Notes: generated by a model from the sequence alone, not told the origin. A stretch of 64,000 nucleotides of DNA from Henriciella sp045287255 (GCF_045287255.1 NZ_CP137142.1:372001-436000); one strand, 5' to 3'. Counted from the stretch's first letter, positions 17,437 to 25,706 are shown. Numbers and translations: made by a program.

Positions 17437-18252
17437 CTATTGTGTTTTTGAAAGCCGCCCACCAACCCGGATCGGCTCAACTTTAATCGCCAATCCAGTG
17501 CTATCATCGGTCTCGACGAACAGGCCACACAGCGTGCCTTCGCCGAGCGCTGGTTCGTAGCGTTTATTGGGGAGTTGCGTGACAAAGCGGGCGAGCGAAT
17601 TGTCTTTCTGCATGCCAATAACGCTATCATAATCCCCGCACATGCCAGCATCGGATTGATAAGCGGTGCCGCCTGAGAGAATCATATGGTCGGCGGTCGG
17701 GACATGGGTATGGCTGCCAACAACCATGCTGGCGCGGCCATCGCAAAAATGCCCCATAGCCATTTTCTCGCTCGTGGCTTCGCAATGCATGTCGACGATG
17801 ACAGCATCGGCGACCATGCCAAGCGGCATCTCTTCCAAAGCCTTGTCGACGGCACCAAACGGGTTTTCCAGAAGCTGCTTCATGAACACCACGCCTTGAG
17901 CCTGAATAACGCCAACCCGGCGGCCATCCGGCAGGACGTAAAGCGCGCTTCCCTTGCCGGGGGCATAGCTGCCTTGAGGGTAGTTTACCGGACGGAGCAA
18001 TCGGGATTCGCGTTCGATATAGGTTAGCGCCTCACGCTGGTCCCAAGCATGGTCACCAAGGGTCAAACAGTCAGCCCCGGCGCCAAAGAATTCTTCGGCA
18101 ATGGCTTCGGTCAGGCCAAAACCGCCCGCGGCATTCTCTGCATTGATCACGACAAAGTCGAGTTCAAGTGCACGTCGAACCTCTGGCAGGTGGTCGACCA
18201 CCGCCTGGCGTCCGGGCTTACCGACGACATCTCCGAAAAAAGCAAGTTTCAT
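17437..18252 (-). CDS. TIGR00282/YmdB-family metallophosphoesterase
   Basis: A 271-aa calcineurin-like phosphoesterase of the YmdB family; characterised members hydrolyse 2',3'-cyclic nucleotides such as cAMP. Metal-site motifs are visible: FFGDVVGKPGR at the start, NAENAAGGFG, TLGDHAWDQRE, VDMHCEATSEK and VGSHTHVPTAD. I start at the ATG complementary to 18250-18252, because the family begins MK-hydrophobic-GD; longer readings add a non-conserved 17 residues. The usual partner gene rny (RNase Y) is absent here. Confidence 0.92.
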   Translation of the reverse strand: MKLAFFGDVVGKPGRQAVVDHLPEVRRALELDFVVINAENAAGGFGLTEAIAEEFFGAGADCLTLGDHAWDQREALTYIERESRLLRPVNYPQGSYAPGKGSALYVLPDGRRVGVIQAQGVVFMKQLLENPFGAVDKALEEMPLGMVADAVIVDMHCEATSEKMAMGHFCDGRASMVVGSHTHVPTADHMILSGGTAYQSDAGMCGDYDSVIGMQKDNSLARFVTQLPNKRYEPALGEGTLCGLFVETDDSTGLAIKVEPIRVGGRLSKTQ

Positions 18253-18282
18253 GAGCCTGATATGCCACTCTGTGGGCAAAAG

Positions 18283-18316
18283 AAAAGGCGCAGCTCTCAT
18301 CAAGCTGCGCCTTCTG
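18283..18316 (-). terminator. Intrinsic terminator of the 18336-19910 lipoprotein gene
   Basis: Read on the minus strand, AAGGCGCAGCT and AGCTGCGCCTT form an 11-bp stem with a short loop, followed by TTTTCTTTTG. It lies 20 bp past the lipoprotein stop codon and about 30 bp before the phosphoesterase start, so it separates the two transcripts. Confidence 0.85.
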
Positions 18317-18335
18317 TCTGAGATAAGGCTTATAT

Positions 18336-19910
18336 CTAGTCGGCTTTAGCGGTAAAGCCGAGGCTTTCCTTGGTGTAAGCTGATGGGTCCGGGTTGGTCA
18401 TCACTTCAACCAGGGAGATAGGCTCATTAGGGTCGAGCGTAAGTGTTAAAGTACCTGGATTGGCAATGAATTTGGACAGAGCGCCAGTAACCTCTGTCAC
18501 CAATGCCATATCAGCGCCAGTTCCCTGTGCCATCATCGGCGCCATGCCGAGACCCATAGCAATCTGGCTCTTCATCTGCTCAGGGTCCTGACCCTGTGAG
18601 GTCGCAATCGCATTCAGGCCGCGATTAACCAGGCCATCATCATCAATCTTGATGGTCAGGTCATAGAAGGTCAAAGCGCCGAGGGCTTCGTTAAAGGCAT
18701 TTGGATCGGGCTCACCACCTGCGGCGAGGGTTTCGAAATCCATGGCGTCGCCAGCTTTCTTTGAATACTCGCTGATACCGCCAATCTTGCCGCCCATCGC
18801 GAAGCGCGCGCCTTTTTCAACTTCAAAATAGCTGTTCTTGGCGTCAAACGACATGATGTCCTGATCCGGATCATAGTCAGCAACGCTTTCGCCTTTGATG
18901 ACCAGATTCTCATAGCCCATAATGCTCAGGCCTTGCAGCAGTCCAGCGCCACCTTCGCCGCCCTCTGGATCGGCATCAACGGTCACTGTGTAAGGCTGGG
19001 TAACGTATTTGATCGGCTGTCCGGCGGCATTACGCTCGATAAAGCTGTCCATGGAGGCCATGGCCACTTTCGCGCCAGCAATATCCAGATTCAGATCTTT
19101 AATGGAAAAGGCATCATAGCCCGGCTCCATCGGATTATCATAGACCGCATCCATCAGCGCGCCCATCATGGCATCTTCATCGCCAACATTCTCTTGAATG
19201 GCTTTGACGTATTTCGCATCAACATTGGTCAGCTTCATTTCGCCAAGCGAAGCAGAAAAGGCCATGTCTTCAGCCGGATCAACACCGTTCAGGTTGATGC
19301 CAGAAATCAGAAAGCGTGCCGCTTTCAGGTCCGCCATGTCGCGGATTTCAATCTTGCTCAGAGAAAATGAGCCATCCATGTCAGGGTCTTCAATATCGGC
19401 GCTGATATCGCTGATGGACCAGGAGCCGAAAGAAACATTCTCAACCGCCGGGAAAGGCACTTCCTGACCGTTCAGGCTTGCGGCCATCCAGGCTGCGAGT
19501 TCAGGGGAAGGATTGATCAGCTCAATATTGCCGATCATCACTTGCCCAGCTTCGCCTTCCGGGGCCGTGATGGCGATATCGTCAATGCTCATCTTGCCAA
19601 AGATCGCTGTGTCACCGGCCATATCCAGGCCTTCAAACGTCATCGCGCCAATGGTCATCTCGTCGGCATTTTTAATGCCGATATCGGTGAAGGTCGCATT
19701 GTCACCATCAGTGGTGCTCTCACCAAATGTCAGGACGCTCGTCGCGCCGCCATCCAACGCCATCGCGGCCAACGCGTCTCCAGCTTTCGCAGGATCGCCG
19801 TCGCGGACAACGAGTTCTGAAAGTTTCTGGTCTGGCGCAGACGGTTTATCACCGCCATTACAACCGGCTAAAAGAGCAAGCGCCGCGGCGCCAATCATTA
19901 GGTTCTTCAT
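18336..19910 (-). CDS. Large acidic lipoprotein with repeated beta-like units, unknown function
   Basis: A 524-aa predicted lipoprotein. The signal peptide ends in LALLAGC with lipobox Cys16; a short G/S/P-rich linker follows. The rest is strongly acidic and built from loosely repeated 15-20-residue units of the form F-x-I-x-x-I-x-I-x-N/D, for example IGAMTFEGLDM, FGKMSIDDIAI, IGNIELINPS, FGSWSISDIS and LSKIEIRDM. That pattern suggests stacked beta strands, as in AsmA-like or beta-helical proteins, but I recognise no named family. It ends at a clear terminator and has its own promoter region facing the divergent metalloprotease gene. Confidence 0.75.
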   Translation of the reverse strand: MKNLMIGAAALALLAGCNGGDKPSAPDQKLSELVVRDGDPAKAGDALAAMALDGGATSVLTFGESTTDGDNATFTDIGIKNADEMTIGAMTFEGLDMAGDTAIFGKMSIDDIAITAPEGEAGQVMIGNIELINPSPELAAWMAASLNGQEVPFPAVENVSFGSWSISDISADIEDPDMDGSFSLSKIEIRDMADLKAARFLISGINLNGVDPAEDMAFSASLGEMKLTNVDAKYVKAIQENVGDEDAMMGALMDAVYDNPMEPGYDAFSIKDLNLDIAGAKVAMASMDSFIERNAAGQPIKYVTQPYTVTVDADPEGGEGGAGLLQGLSIMGYENLVIKGESVADYDPDQDIMSFDAKNSYFEVEKGARFAMGGKIGGISEYSKKAGDAMDFETLAAGGEPDPNAFNEALGALTFYDLTIKIDDDGLVNRGLNAIATSQGQDPEQMKSQIAMGLGMAPMMAQGTGADMALVTEVTGALSKFIANPGTLTLTLDPNEPISLVEVMTNPDPSAYTKESLGFTAKAD

Positions 19911-19958
19911 TTTCCATTCCCCTGGCTAAGCGAGTCTACTTATGGTGAAGGTGTGACT

Positions 19959-20696
19959 GTGTCGAGACAACATTTAATGATAAACGATAAGAAAAACAAG
20001 ATTTCTGTGAAAACGCGTTCCGGGTGTGACATTCCTGTCAGACTGGAAGTGAACCCACGCGCGCGTCGGTTGATCTTGCGGATCGATGAGAAAACCCGGG
20101 AGGGTGTTGCGGTCTCACCAAACAAACGCAATCTGGCGGAAGTGGTCCGTTTTGCGCAGGAACGGGCGGACTGGCTTGAGGCGCATCTGGGTGCGTTGCC
20201 AGAGCATGTGGCCCTGGCCCCCGGAGGTCGGTTCATGCTGCGCGGCCAAAGCTGTGAGATCACATTGGAAGGGCAGGGACGCATGGCCTACCTTGGGGCA
20301 GGAGAGCCTCAGACTTTGCATGTCCCCGGTCTGGAAGAAACGGCAGGGCGGCGGGTCCTGCGTTTCCTCAAGGCGGAGGCCAAGAGTGATCTGACCCGCG
20401 CCGTAAACACTTACTGTGCGGCGCTTGGCGTATCAGCGCGCCGCGTGACCATTAAAGATACACGCTCGCGTTGGGGGTCGTGTACCTCAGACGGACGCCT
20501 GGCGTTTAGCTGGCGGCTGATCATGGCGCCATCAGAGGTGCTCGATTATGTGGCTGCGCATGAGTGCGCGCATCTGCTGGAGATGAACCACAGTCCAGCC
20601 TTTTGGGCCCATGTTGAAACCTGTCGTCCGACCTGGAAGCGCGAGCGCAATTGGTTGCGCCAGAATGGGCGCAATCTGCATGCGGTTCAGGTTTAG
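19959..20696 (+). CDS. YgjP/SprT-like zinc metalloprotease (DUF45)
   Basis: A 245-aa protein of the DUF45 (M48-like) family of predicted zinc metallopeptidases. The C-terminal part has TRSRWGSCTSDGRLAFSWRL and then the zinc motif H201-E-C-A-H205, with the third ligand region MNHSPAFW. The N-terminal third has the RRLILRI pattern usual for the family. Several starts are possible: GTG 19953, GTG 19959 and ATG 19977. I choose 19959 because GAAGG lies 7 bases upstream. Substrates of this family are not established. It is convergent with phaR, with 3 bp between stops. Confidence 0.9.
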   Translation: MSRQHLMINDKKNKISVKTRSGCDIPVRLEVNPRARRLILRIDEKTREGVAVSPNKRNLAEVVRFAQERADWLEAHLGALPEHVALAPGGRFMLRGQSCEITLEGQGRMAYLGAGEPQTLHVPGLEETAGRRVLRFLKAEAKSDLTRAVNTYCAALGVSARRVTIKDTRSRWGSCTSDGRLAFSWRLIMAPSEVLDYVAAHECAHLLEMNHSPAFWAHVETCRPTWKRERNWLRQNGRNLHAVQV

Positions 20697-20699
20697 GTC

Positions 20700-21287
20700 C
20701 TAGTCTTTTCCAGCCAGCGCATCGAGTTGAGCCTGCATGGCTTCCATCTGCGCGCGCAACAGCGACATTGGGTCGTCAGCGTCTGGCGCGGCCTTCTCGG
20801 TTTTTCTGGTCTTGGCCGATTTCGCGTTCGGCATGGTTGGCGTGAACATTTTCATGGCATTGTCGAACATCGCCATATTGGCCTTGGCTTGCTGCTCGAA
20901 CAGGCCAAATGGGCTTGCCATGCCGCCGGTCATCGCCTTGCCCCAACGGTCGCGGCTTTCGGCAAAACTGTTCATGCTCATTTCCAGCCAGGCGGGCAGC
21001 AGGGAGTTTGCCCCCTGCCCACCATAAAACCCGATGAGCTGGCGCAGGAAGTTCACAGGCAGGGCACCTTCGCCCTTCGTTTCCTTCTCGAAAATGATCT
21101 GGGTCAGGACTTGCCGTGTCAGATCTTCCCCGGTCTTGGCATCGCGCACTTCGAAATCGACTTCGCGCCGCACAAGTTCAGACAGGTGATCAAGCGTCAC
21201 ATAAGAGGATGTCGACGTGTCATAAAGGCGACGGTTCGCGTACTTCTTGATGATCACCGTATCATCGCCTTTGCCCGATTTGGCCAT
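20700..21287 (-). CDS. phaR: Polyhydroxyalkanoate synthesis repressor PhaR
   Basis: DNA-binding repressor that senses PHA and controls phasin and PHA genes. The 195-aa protein begins with the PHB/PHA accumulation DNA-binding domain: IIKKYANRRLYDTSTSSYVTL near residues 12-32 (in pieces), followed by the regulator domain TGEDLTRQVLTQIIFEKE. The C-terminal third is Ala/Met-rich and ends in a short amphipathic segment. I start at the ATG complementary to 21285-21287, which follows AAAGGA; the open frame extends upstream without conservation. It is divergent from phaB across a shared 180-bp control region. Confidence 0.95.
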   Translation of the reverse strand: MAKSGKGDDTVIIKKYANRRLYDTSTSSYVTLDHLSELVRREVDFEVRDAKTGEDLTRQVLTQIIFEKETKGEGALPVNFLRQLIGFYGGQGANSLLPAWLEMSMNSFAESRDRWGKAMTGGMASPFGLFEQQAKANMAMFDNAMKMFTPTMPNAKSAKTRKTEKAAPDADDPMSLLRAQMEAMQAQLDALAGKD

Positions 21288-21304
21288 GACTATTCCTTTC
21301 AACG

Positions 21305-21448
21305 TTGCGGTAAGCCGCAAAACTGTTCCAATTCGCAAACGGAGTGTGGCACAAGATACCATACTTCCAAAGTCTGCTTTCCCCCATAGCTGTAACATGC
21401 TTCAATCAGATTGAGCAGATGCAGCAAAATTAAAATGCTGCGCAACAT
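21305..21448. promoter_or_regulatory. phaR-phaB control region with candidate PhaR operators
   Basis: The divergent gap contains TGC-TGC-GCA at 21436-21444, inside ATGCTGCGCAACAT, 20 bp upstream of the phaB ATG. A TGC-N3-GCA core matches PhaR targets reported for Rhodobacter (CTGC-N3-GCAG). Its reverse complement reads TTGCGCAGCA, one base off the TTGCGCTGCAA palindromes upstream of phaZ (53774-53790) and the 70-aa gene (60722-60732). An inverted repeat TTGCGG-TAAG-CCGCAA at 21305-21320 lies close to phaR. Autoregulation is inferred. Confidence 0.6.
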
Positions 21449-21467
21449 TTTTTTCCGGGAGGATGAT

Positions 21468-22193
21468 ATGAGCCGTACAGCATTGGTCACAGGTGGGACA
21501 CGCGGAATTGGCCGCGCGATCAGCGTGTATTTAAAGGAAAAGGGCTACAATGTTGCTGCCAATTATGGGGGCAATGAAGAGGCCGCGAAACTGTGTGAGC
21601 AGGAAACCGGCGTTAAGTGTTACAAGTTTGATGTGTCTGACTATGACGCGGTTGGCGCAGGTATTGCGGCCATCGAATCTGACCTTGGCCCGATTGATGT
21701 GGTCGTGAACAATGCCGGGATCACCTGGGACGGGCCGTTCCACAAAATGTCCAAGGAACAGTGGGATAAAGTCATCGATGTTGATCTGAACTCGGCGTTC
21801 AATGTCACTCGTCAGGTCTGGGAGGGCATGCGTGAACGCGGCTTTGGGCGCGTGATCAATATTTCCTCGATCAACGGTCAGAAAGGTCAGTTCGGACAGG
21901 CCAACTATTCAGCCGCTAAAGCTGGCCTCATCGGCTTGACCAAGGCACTGGCCCAGGAAGGGGCCAAGAAGGGCATCACCGTGAATGTTGTCTGTCCGGG
22001 CTATATCGACACGGAAATGGTCCGTGCCGTACCGGAGAAAGTCCTTGAAAGTATCATCGCGACCATTCCCGTCGGCCGCCTTGGCAAAGCCGAAGAGATT
22101 GCTTCCATGTGTGGTTATCTCGCCAGCGATGAGGCCGCTTTCATCAATGGTGCAACCATGACGGTGAATGGCTCTCAATATATCGCCGGATAG
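21468..22193 (+). CDS. phaB: Acetoacetyl-CoA reductase PhaB
   Basis: NADPH-dependent SDR enzyme that makes (R)-3-hydroxybutyryl-CoA, the monomer for PHB synthesis. The 241-aa protein has the cofactor motif TGGTRGIGRAI near residues 7-17, NNAG, and the active site S...Y-x3-K in ISSINGQKGQFGQANYSAAKAG (split at GQK/GQF). The PhaB-like PGYIDTEMV block follows. ATG 21468 follows GGGAGGA at good spacing. FabG is the main alternative, but the divergent phaR and the PhaR-like operator favour PhaB. phaA and phaC are not in the window. Confidence 0.92.
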   Translation: MSRTALVTGGTRGIGRAISVYLKEKGYNVAANYGGNEEAAKLCEQETGVKCYKFDVSDYDAVGAGIAAIESDLGPIDVVVNNAGITWDGPFHKMSKEQWDKVIDVDLNSAFNVTRQVWEGMRERGFGRVINISSINGQKGQFGQANYSAAKAGLIGLTKALAQEGAKKGITVNVVCPGYIDTEMVRAVPEKVLESIIATIPVGRLGKAEEIASMCGYLASDEAAFINGATMTVNGSQYIAG

Positions 22194-22283
22194 AATGATC
22201 ACGCTTCCTTCCCTTGGCGCGGGCCGGTGCTGAGGGAGGTCTCTGAAGCGCAGCCACTGAACCCAGCCCGATAAACGCGCGGC

Positions 22284-22436
22284 TTAGCCCTCGTTTTGAG
22301 CCATAGCCTCAACCACCAGAATGGGGGTTTCTAGTGGTGCGCCCGTTCCATCATCACGATGGGCTGTGAAGACATTGATATCGTAGCGTTCAAACGGGTC
22401 AGAGGTGACATCAGCGGCTGCAATCTTGTCTGACAT
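22284..22436 (-). CDS. Small 50-aa protein downstream of the FixK-like gene
   Basis: A short open frame with coding features: ATG complementary to 22434-22436, GGGAG about 7 bases upstream, and a plausible soluble acidic product beginning MSDKIAAADVTSDPFERYD and ending VVEAMAQNEG. It follows the Crp/Fnr-type gene by 47 bp on the same strand, so it is probably co-transcribed. It has no membrane segment or cysteine, and I recognise no family. Existence is an inference from RBS, position and composition. Confidence 0.5.
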   Translation of the reverse strand: MSDKIAAADVTSDPFERYDINVFTAHRDDGTGAPLETPILVVEAMAQNEG

Positions 22437-22483
22437 CTTTGTCTCCCGCTGTGATGCGGTGTTGGTGGGCCTCCTGACGCGGA

Positions 22484-23194
22484 TCAGGCAGCCAGAGAGT
22501 CCGCGTCTTCAACTTCCCCGGCCAGCGCGAGCAGACGATGCATGTTCAGTATACGGAATGTGTTTGGTTGCGGTAGGTCAATGACGTTGGAGCGCTTGAG
22601 CTTGTTCATCATACGACTGACAGTTTCGAGCGTCAGGCCAAGATAGTCGGCAATATCGCTACGGCTCATCTGAATGGTCGTAAACCCGGTCGATGGCTCA
22701 TGAAACCGCTCTTTGAGGAAGATCAGGAAGCTCGCCGTGCGCTCCATGGCGCACTTACGGCCCAGCAACAGGGCTTGCTCATGTGCATCCTGCAACATCT
22801 TGCTGATCAGGGTGAAGACCGAGCGTCTGAACCCGGCCTGCTCTTGCAGACGGCGATCAAAGGCTGCGCGTGGAACAAACAAGGCCTCAACCTCTGTCAG
22901 GGCTTCGGCGCTGATATCGTGACGGTCTGCAAATGTCATGGCCAGAAAATCACCGGCGGAGGCAAAACTCTGAATCTGACGGCGGCCATCCGCCATGACT
23001 TTGTAGAGGATTACTGTGCCAGAAAGAATCTCATAAACACCGCGCGGGACATCCCCTTGAAAGAATAAATGCTCATTCTGATCAAACCGCAGCGCATTGC
23101 GATGGCTCTGGTCTTCATTATCTAGGGATACGCGCTGGGATAGCGCTACAGATGGATGAGAATGGGGTATAGGGATGATCGTATTCATGGTCAC
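22484..23194 (-). CDS. Crp/Fnr-family transcriptional regulator, FixK-like
   Basis: A 236-aa regulator with an N-terminal cyclic-nucleotide-binding-type beta roll (about residues 35-150) and a C-terminal winged helix (about 160-225). The recognition helix MSRSDIADYLGLTLETVSRMMNKL has the E-x-x-S-R residues that contact TTGA-type half sites in FNR and FixK. The N-terminal cysteine cluster of oxygen-sensing FNR is absent; only one Cys (KCAMER) is seen, so it is more FixK-like. GTG 23194 follows AAGGAGG by 5 bases; ATG 23188 is the alternative. A matching FixK box lies at 24730. Confidence 0.9.
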   Translation of the reverse strand: MTMNTIIPIPHSHPSVALSQRVSLDNEDQSHRNALRFDQNEHLFFQGDVPRGVYEILSGTVILYKVMADGRRQIQSFASAGDFLAMTFADRHDISAEALTEVEALFVPRAAFDRRLQEQAGFRRSVFTLISKMLQDAHEQALLLGRKCAMERTASFLIFLKERFHEPSTGFTTIQMSRSDIADYLGLTLETVSRMMNKLKRSNVIDLPQPNTFRILNMHRLLALAGEVEDADSLAA

Positions 23195-23427
23195 AATTGC
23201 CTCCTTGTGGTCTCGCGCGGGCCCCTTCCCCTTTCTTGGGCCTCATATGAACGGCGGACCTGGTGTTTCGCACTTCGGAGAATCCCCTATGCGGCAATTA
23301 CGTACGCTCAACTTGACAGACTTTAAGGCGCGCGCCTTTTCCTGCGGTGGCATCGGGCTTCTCGCCCTTCTTGAGGCATTCTGGTGTTGTGGCGTGGGGC
23401 CGGAGATCAACCAAAGGAACTAGGGGA
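23195..23427. other. Intergenic region upstream of the FixK-like gene
   Basis: A 233-bp gap between the stop of the MgtC/DUF4010 gene and the regulator start, both minus strand. It should contain the regulator promoter. I see no convincing FixK box, strong hairpin or coding frame in it. Confidence 0.4.
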
Positions 23428-24681
23428 TTATATCCAGTAGGCAGAAAGGCTGAGCCCGCCACAGGTGCTCAGGATCAAGGCGAGGGCGAAGCATCGCCGC
23501 CCAAAAGCCCCGCCGCCAGTAGTCGCCGCGACCACACCTTTGAACAGTGTATTTGCAAGAGCAGCGAGGACCAGTGCAATCGAGGCGACGGGGATTTCGA
23601 CATCACGCCCGACCATTTGGGTGAGGGATAGCGAGATCGCCTCAATATCCACAGCGCCGGCAAGAATGGCGACAGCATATAAGCCAACCTCGCCAAATAG
23701 ATCAGCTCCGGCTTTGGAGGCAAACAGGCCAGCTGTAAGCAAGATCGTAAAGAAGGCAGCAGATTTCAGATCGAGCGGGTTTGACAGGCTGATCGCCGGG
23801 GCTGAGGTCGAAGTACCGCGGCGGTAATAGTACACGGCTGCGGCAATGCAGATCACGATCATCAGGCTAAAAGATAGCGCGATTGAAGGCAGCATGACCG
23901 GGGCCAGAATGGTGACAATAATCACCGTGCGTATGAGCATGATCGCCCAGGCAATCGCGACCCCGCCAATCATGACATCCATCCCGACCGAATCCTGTCG
24001 GACCAGACGGGCAAAAGCCAGAGTTGCTGCGGTGGAGGAGACCAGCCCACCAGAAATCGCCAACAGGATAGAGCCGCGCCGCCGTCCAAACCAGGCCATG
24101 CCAATATATCCGGCAAAGCCTAGCCCGCTAATCAGGATCACCATCAGCCAGATGGTCCTCGGATTGAATGCGTCATACGGACCGTACGCCTGATTGGGCA
24201 GGACCGGCAGAACCACAATCGAGATCAGCAGCCAGTATAGAAAGGCATTCAGTTCTTTCTCCTCAATCCGGTTGAGCAAGCCATGGAGTGGGGTGCGTAG
24301 CCATAGCAGGAAGGTCGTGGCGACCCCGGCAATCGCCGCAAACTGGGTGTTGCCGCTGACAGCGATGGCACCCAGAGCATAGGCAATTAGCGCGGCCACC
24401 ATCGTGGTTACGCTGACCTCTCTGGTTGCATCAATGCGCGCTTCAAAACCTTCACGCAGCAAAACAGCCAGCCCGATAAAGCCGGCGGCAAGCACAAAGC
24501 CTGTGCCGTTATCAATCATCATGGCAAGGCCACCGAGCAGGCCAATCAGGCCAATTGTACGAAACCCGGCCACTCGTGTGCCATCGGCGTCGCTGCGGTC
24601 TTTCCAGCCACGTTCCAGGCCGATCAGCAGGCCTACGGCGAGGGCAACGGCAAGTTCCATAAGGGGATAGGTTTCCAGCAT
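23428..24681 (-). CDS. MgtC/SapB-type membrane protein with DUF4010 domain
   Basis: A 417-aa polytopic membrane protein. The N-terminal ~150 residues form an MgtC/SapB-like unit with the conserved AVGLLIGLERGWKDR and VAGFRTIGLIGLLGG blocks. The rest matches DUF4010, with about eight more hydrophobic segments, including GLGFAGYIGMAWFGRRRGSILLAISGGLVSSTAATLAFA (in pieces) and a glycine-rich C-terminus. Function is not established; MgtC itself modulates ATP synthase and Mg stress in pathogens, which need not apply here. It is divergent from the lipoprotein/cytochrome pair, sharing the gap that holds a FixK box. Confidence 0.85.
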   Translation of the reverse strand: MLETYPLMELAVALAVGLLIGLERGWKDRSDADGTRVAGFRTIGLIGLLGGLAMMIDNGTGFVLAAGFIGLAVLLREGFEARIDATREVSVTTMVAALIAYALGAIAVSGNTQFAAIAGVATTFLLWLRTPLHGLLNRIEEKELNAFLYWLLISIVVLPVLPNQAYGPYDAFNPRTIWLMVILISGLGFAGYIGMAWFGRRRGSILLAISGGLVSSTAATLAFARLVRQDSVGMDVMIGGVAIAWAIMLIRTVIIVTILAPVMLPSIALSFSLMIVICIAAAVYYYRRGTSTSAPAISLSNPLDLKSAAFFTILLTAGLFASKAGADLFGEVGLYAVAILAGAVDIEAISLSLTQMVGRDVEIPVASIALVLAALANTLFKGVVAATTGGGAFGRRCFALALILSTCGGLSLSAYWI

Positions 24682-24729
24682 TCTCTTATCCTACAACCGC
24701 CCAGCATTTCGTATTTTTCACGAAGGTTT

Positions 24730-24743
24730 TTGACTTCCATCAA
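24730..24743. promoter_or_regulatory. FixK/FNR box TTGAC-N4-ATCAA
   Basis: TTGACTTCCATCAA has both half sites of the FixK/FNR consensus TTGAY-N4-RTCAA. It lies 64 bp before the GTG of the lipoprotein gene at 24807 and 49 bp from the divergent MgtC-type gene. The FixK-like regulator gene is 1.5 kb away. Regulation of the lipoprotein/cytochrome c pair by low oxygen is inferred. Confidence 0.65.
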
Positions 24744-24806
24744 GGCACGCTGCCTTTGCGTCCTTCAGAAACAGTGATGACTGTATCGCAAAACAGGAGA
24801 CTGACT

Positions 24807-25316
24807 GTGAAATACGCTCTACTCGGTGCCGCGTTGGGCCTCGGTCTTGCCGGATGCGCGACGGCTCCGATCTATCAACCTGTCAACGGCTCAAGTTTTG
24901 GCTATTCAGATCAGAAGATCGAAGAGACCCGCTATCAGGTCTCTTACAATGGCAGCACATCAACCCCGCGCGCGACGGTTGAGAATTTCCTGCTTTACCG
25001 CATGGCGGAGATTACGCTGGATACCGAGCATGATTACTTCCGCGTGTTGGATTCAGATACCGAATGCCATACCAAATATGTCGGCACCAATGATGGCCAG
25101 CCATGTACCTATCACCGCAATTACGGCACGCGTTTCCCGTATTATGGCTATGGTTACTATTGCGATCCGTTCACCTCGGTTTATGAGTCCAAACGCTATG
25201 AGGCGATTGCCTATATGAGCGTGCATAAGGGCGATAAACCTGCTGATGATCCTTATGCATTTGACGCGCGCGCAGTATCGAGCAACCTTGCTGCGCAGAT
25301 TAATCGGGGGCCGTAA
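24807..25316 (+). CDS. CC0125/CC1285-like lipoprotein
   Basis: A 169-aa predicted lipoprotein. Its signal peptide MKYALLGAALGLGLAGC ends in a lipobox Cys at residue 17. I start at GTG 24807, 6 bases after AGGAGA, because this gives a clean signal peptide; the ATG at 24777 would add ten polar residues. The mature part has GYSDQKIEETRYQVSYNG and a YRMAEITLD block, the pattern of the alphaproteobacterial CC0125/CC1285 family, then a Tyr/Gly-rich stretch. Function is unknown. It is 3 bp from the cytochrome gene and downstream of a FixK box. Confidence 0.8.
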   Translation: MKYALLGAALGLGLAGCATAPIYQPVNGSSFGYSDQKIEETRYQVSYNGSTSTPRATVENFLLYRMAEITLDTEHDYFRVLDSDTECHTKYVGTNDGQPCTYHRNYGTRFPYYGYGYYCDPFTSVYESKRYEAIAYMSVHKGDKPADDPYAFDARAVSSNLAAQINRGP

Positions 25317-25319
25317 GCG

Positions 25320-25697
25320 ATGATCCGACGGATAGATATTTCAATGCTGGTTTCAGGGGGAGTCATGATGGCCTTTCTGGCGGGCTGTGATGGGGCGGTC
25401 TCAGGACCACAGGGCAGTCCCAGCCCCGGCGCGACAACCACGATTTCGGGCCTGGAAATTGCCCAGCGTGAATGTGCCGCCTGCCACGCGATTGGCCGGG
25501 ATGGCGATAGCCCGCATGTCGATGCTCTGGAGTTCCGCAAGTTCTCACGCTTCTATCCCGTCGACCACCTGGCGGAGGCGCTGGCCGAAGGCATCTATGT
25601 CGGGCACCCGGATATGCCAGTCTTCCGGTTTGAGCCCGATGAGGTCGAAGCGCTGATCGATTATATTGAGTCCATTCAGGATCCGCTTCCGACTTAA
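25320..25697 (+). CDS. Small class I c-type cytochrome, probable lipoprotein
   Basis: A 125-aa periplasmic electron carrier. The N-terminus has a hydrophobic signal ending FLAGC, so it is probably anchored by lipid. One haem site C52-A-A-C55-H56 is present, with a likely distal ligand M99 in HPDMPVF, and a short C-terminal helix (VEALIDYIESIQDP) typical of class I cytochromes c. Its redox partner is not visible here. It is likely co-transcribed with the upstream lipoprotein gene and under FixK-type control, fitting microaerobic respiration. Confidence 0.9.
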   Translation: MIRRIDISMLVSGGVMMAFLAGCDGAVSGPQGSPSPGATTTISGLEIAQRECAACHAIGRDGDSPHVDALEFRKFSRFYPVDHLAEALAEGIYVGHPDMPVFRFEPDEVEALIDYIESIQDPLPT

Positions 25698-25706
25698 GAC
25701 ATCTTT

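Noticed and set aside
23195..23427. TTGAC-N4-TTTAA at about 23313 as a FixK autoregulatory site
   Set aside because: The right half does not match RTCAA; too weak to call.
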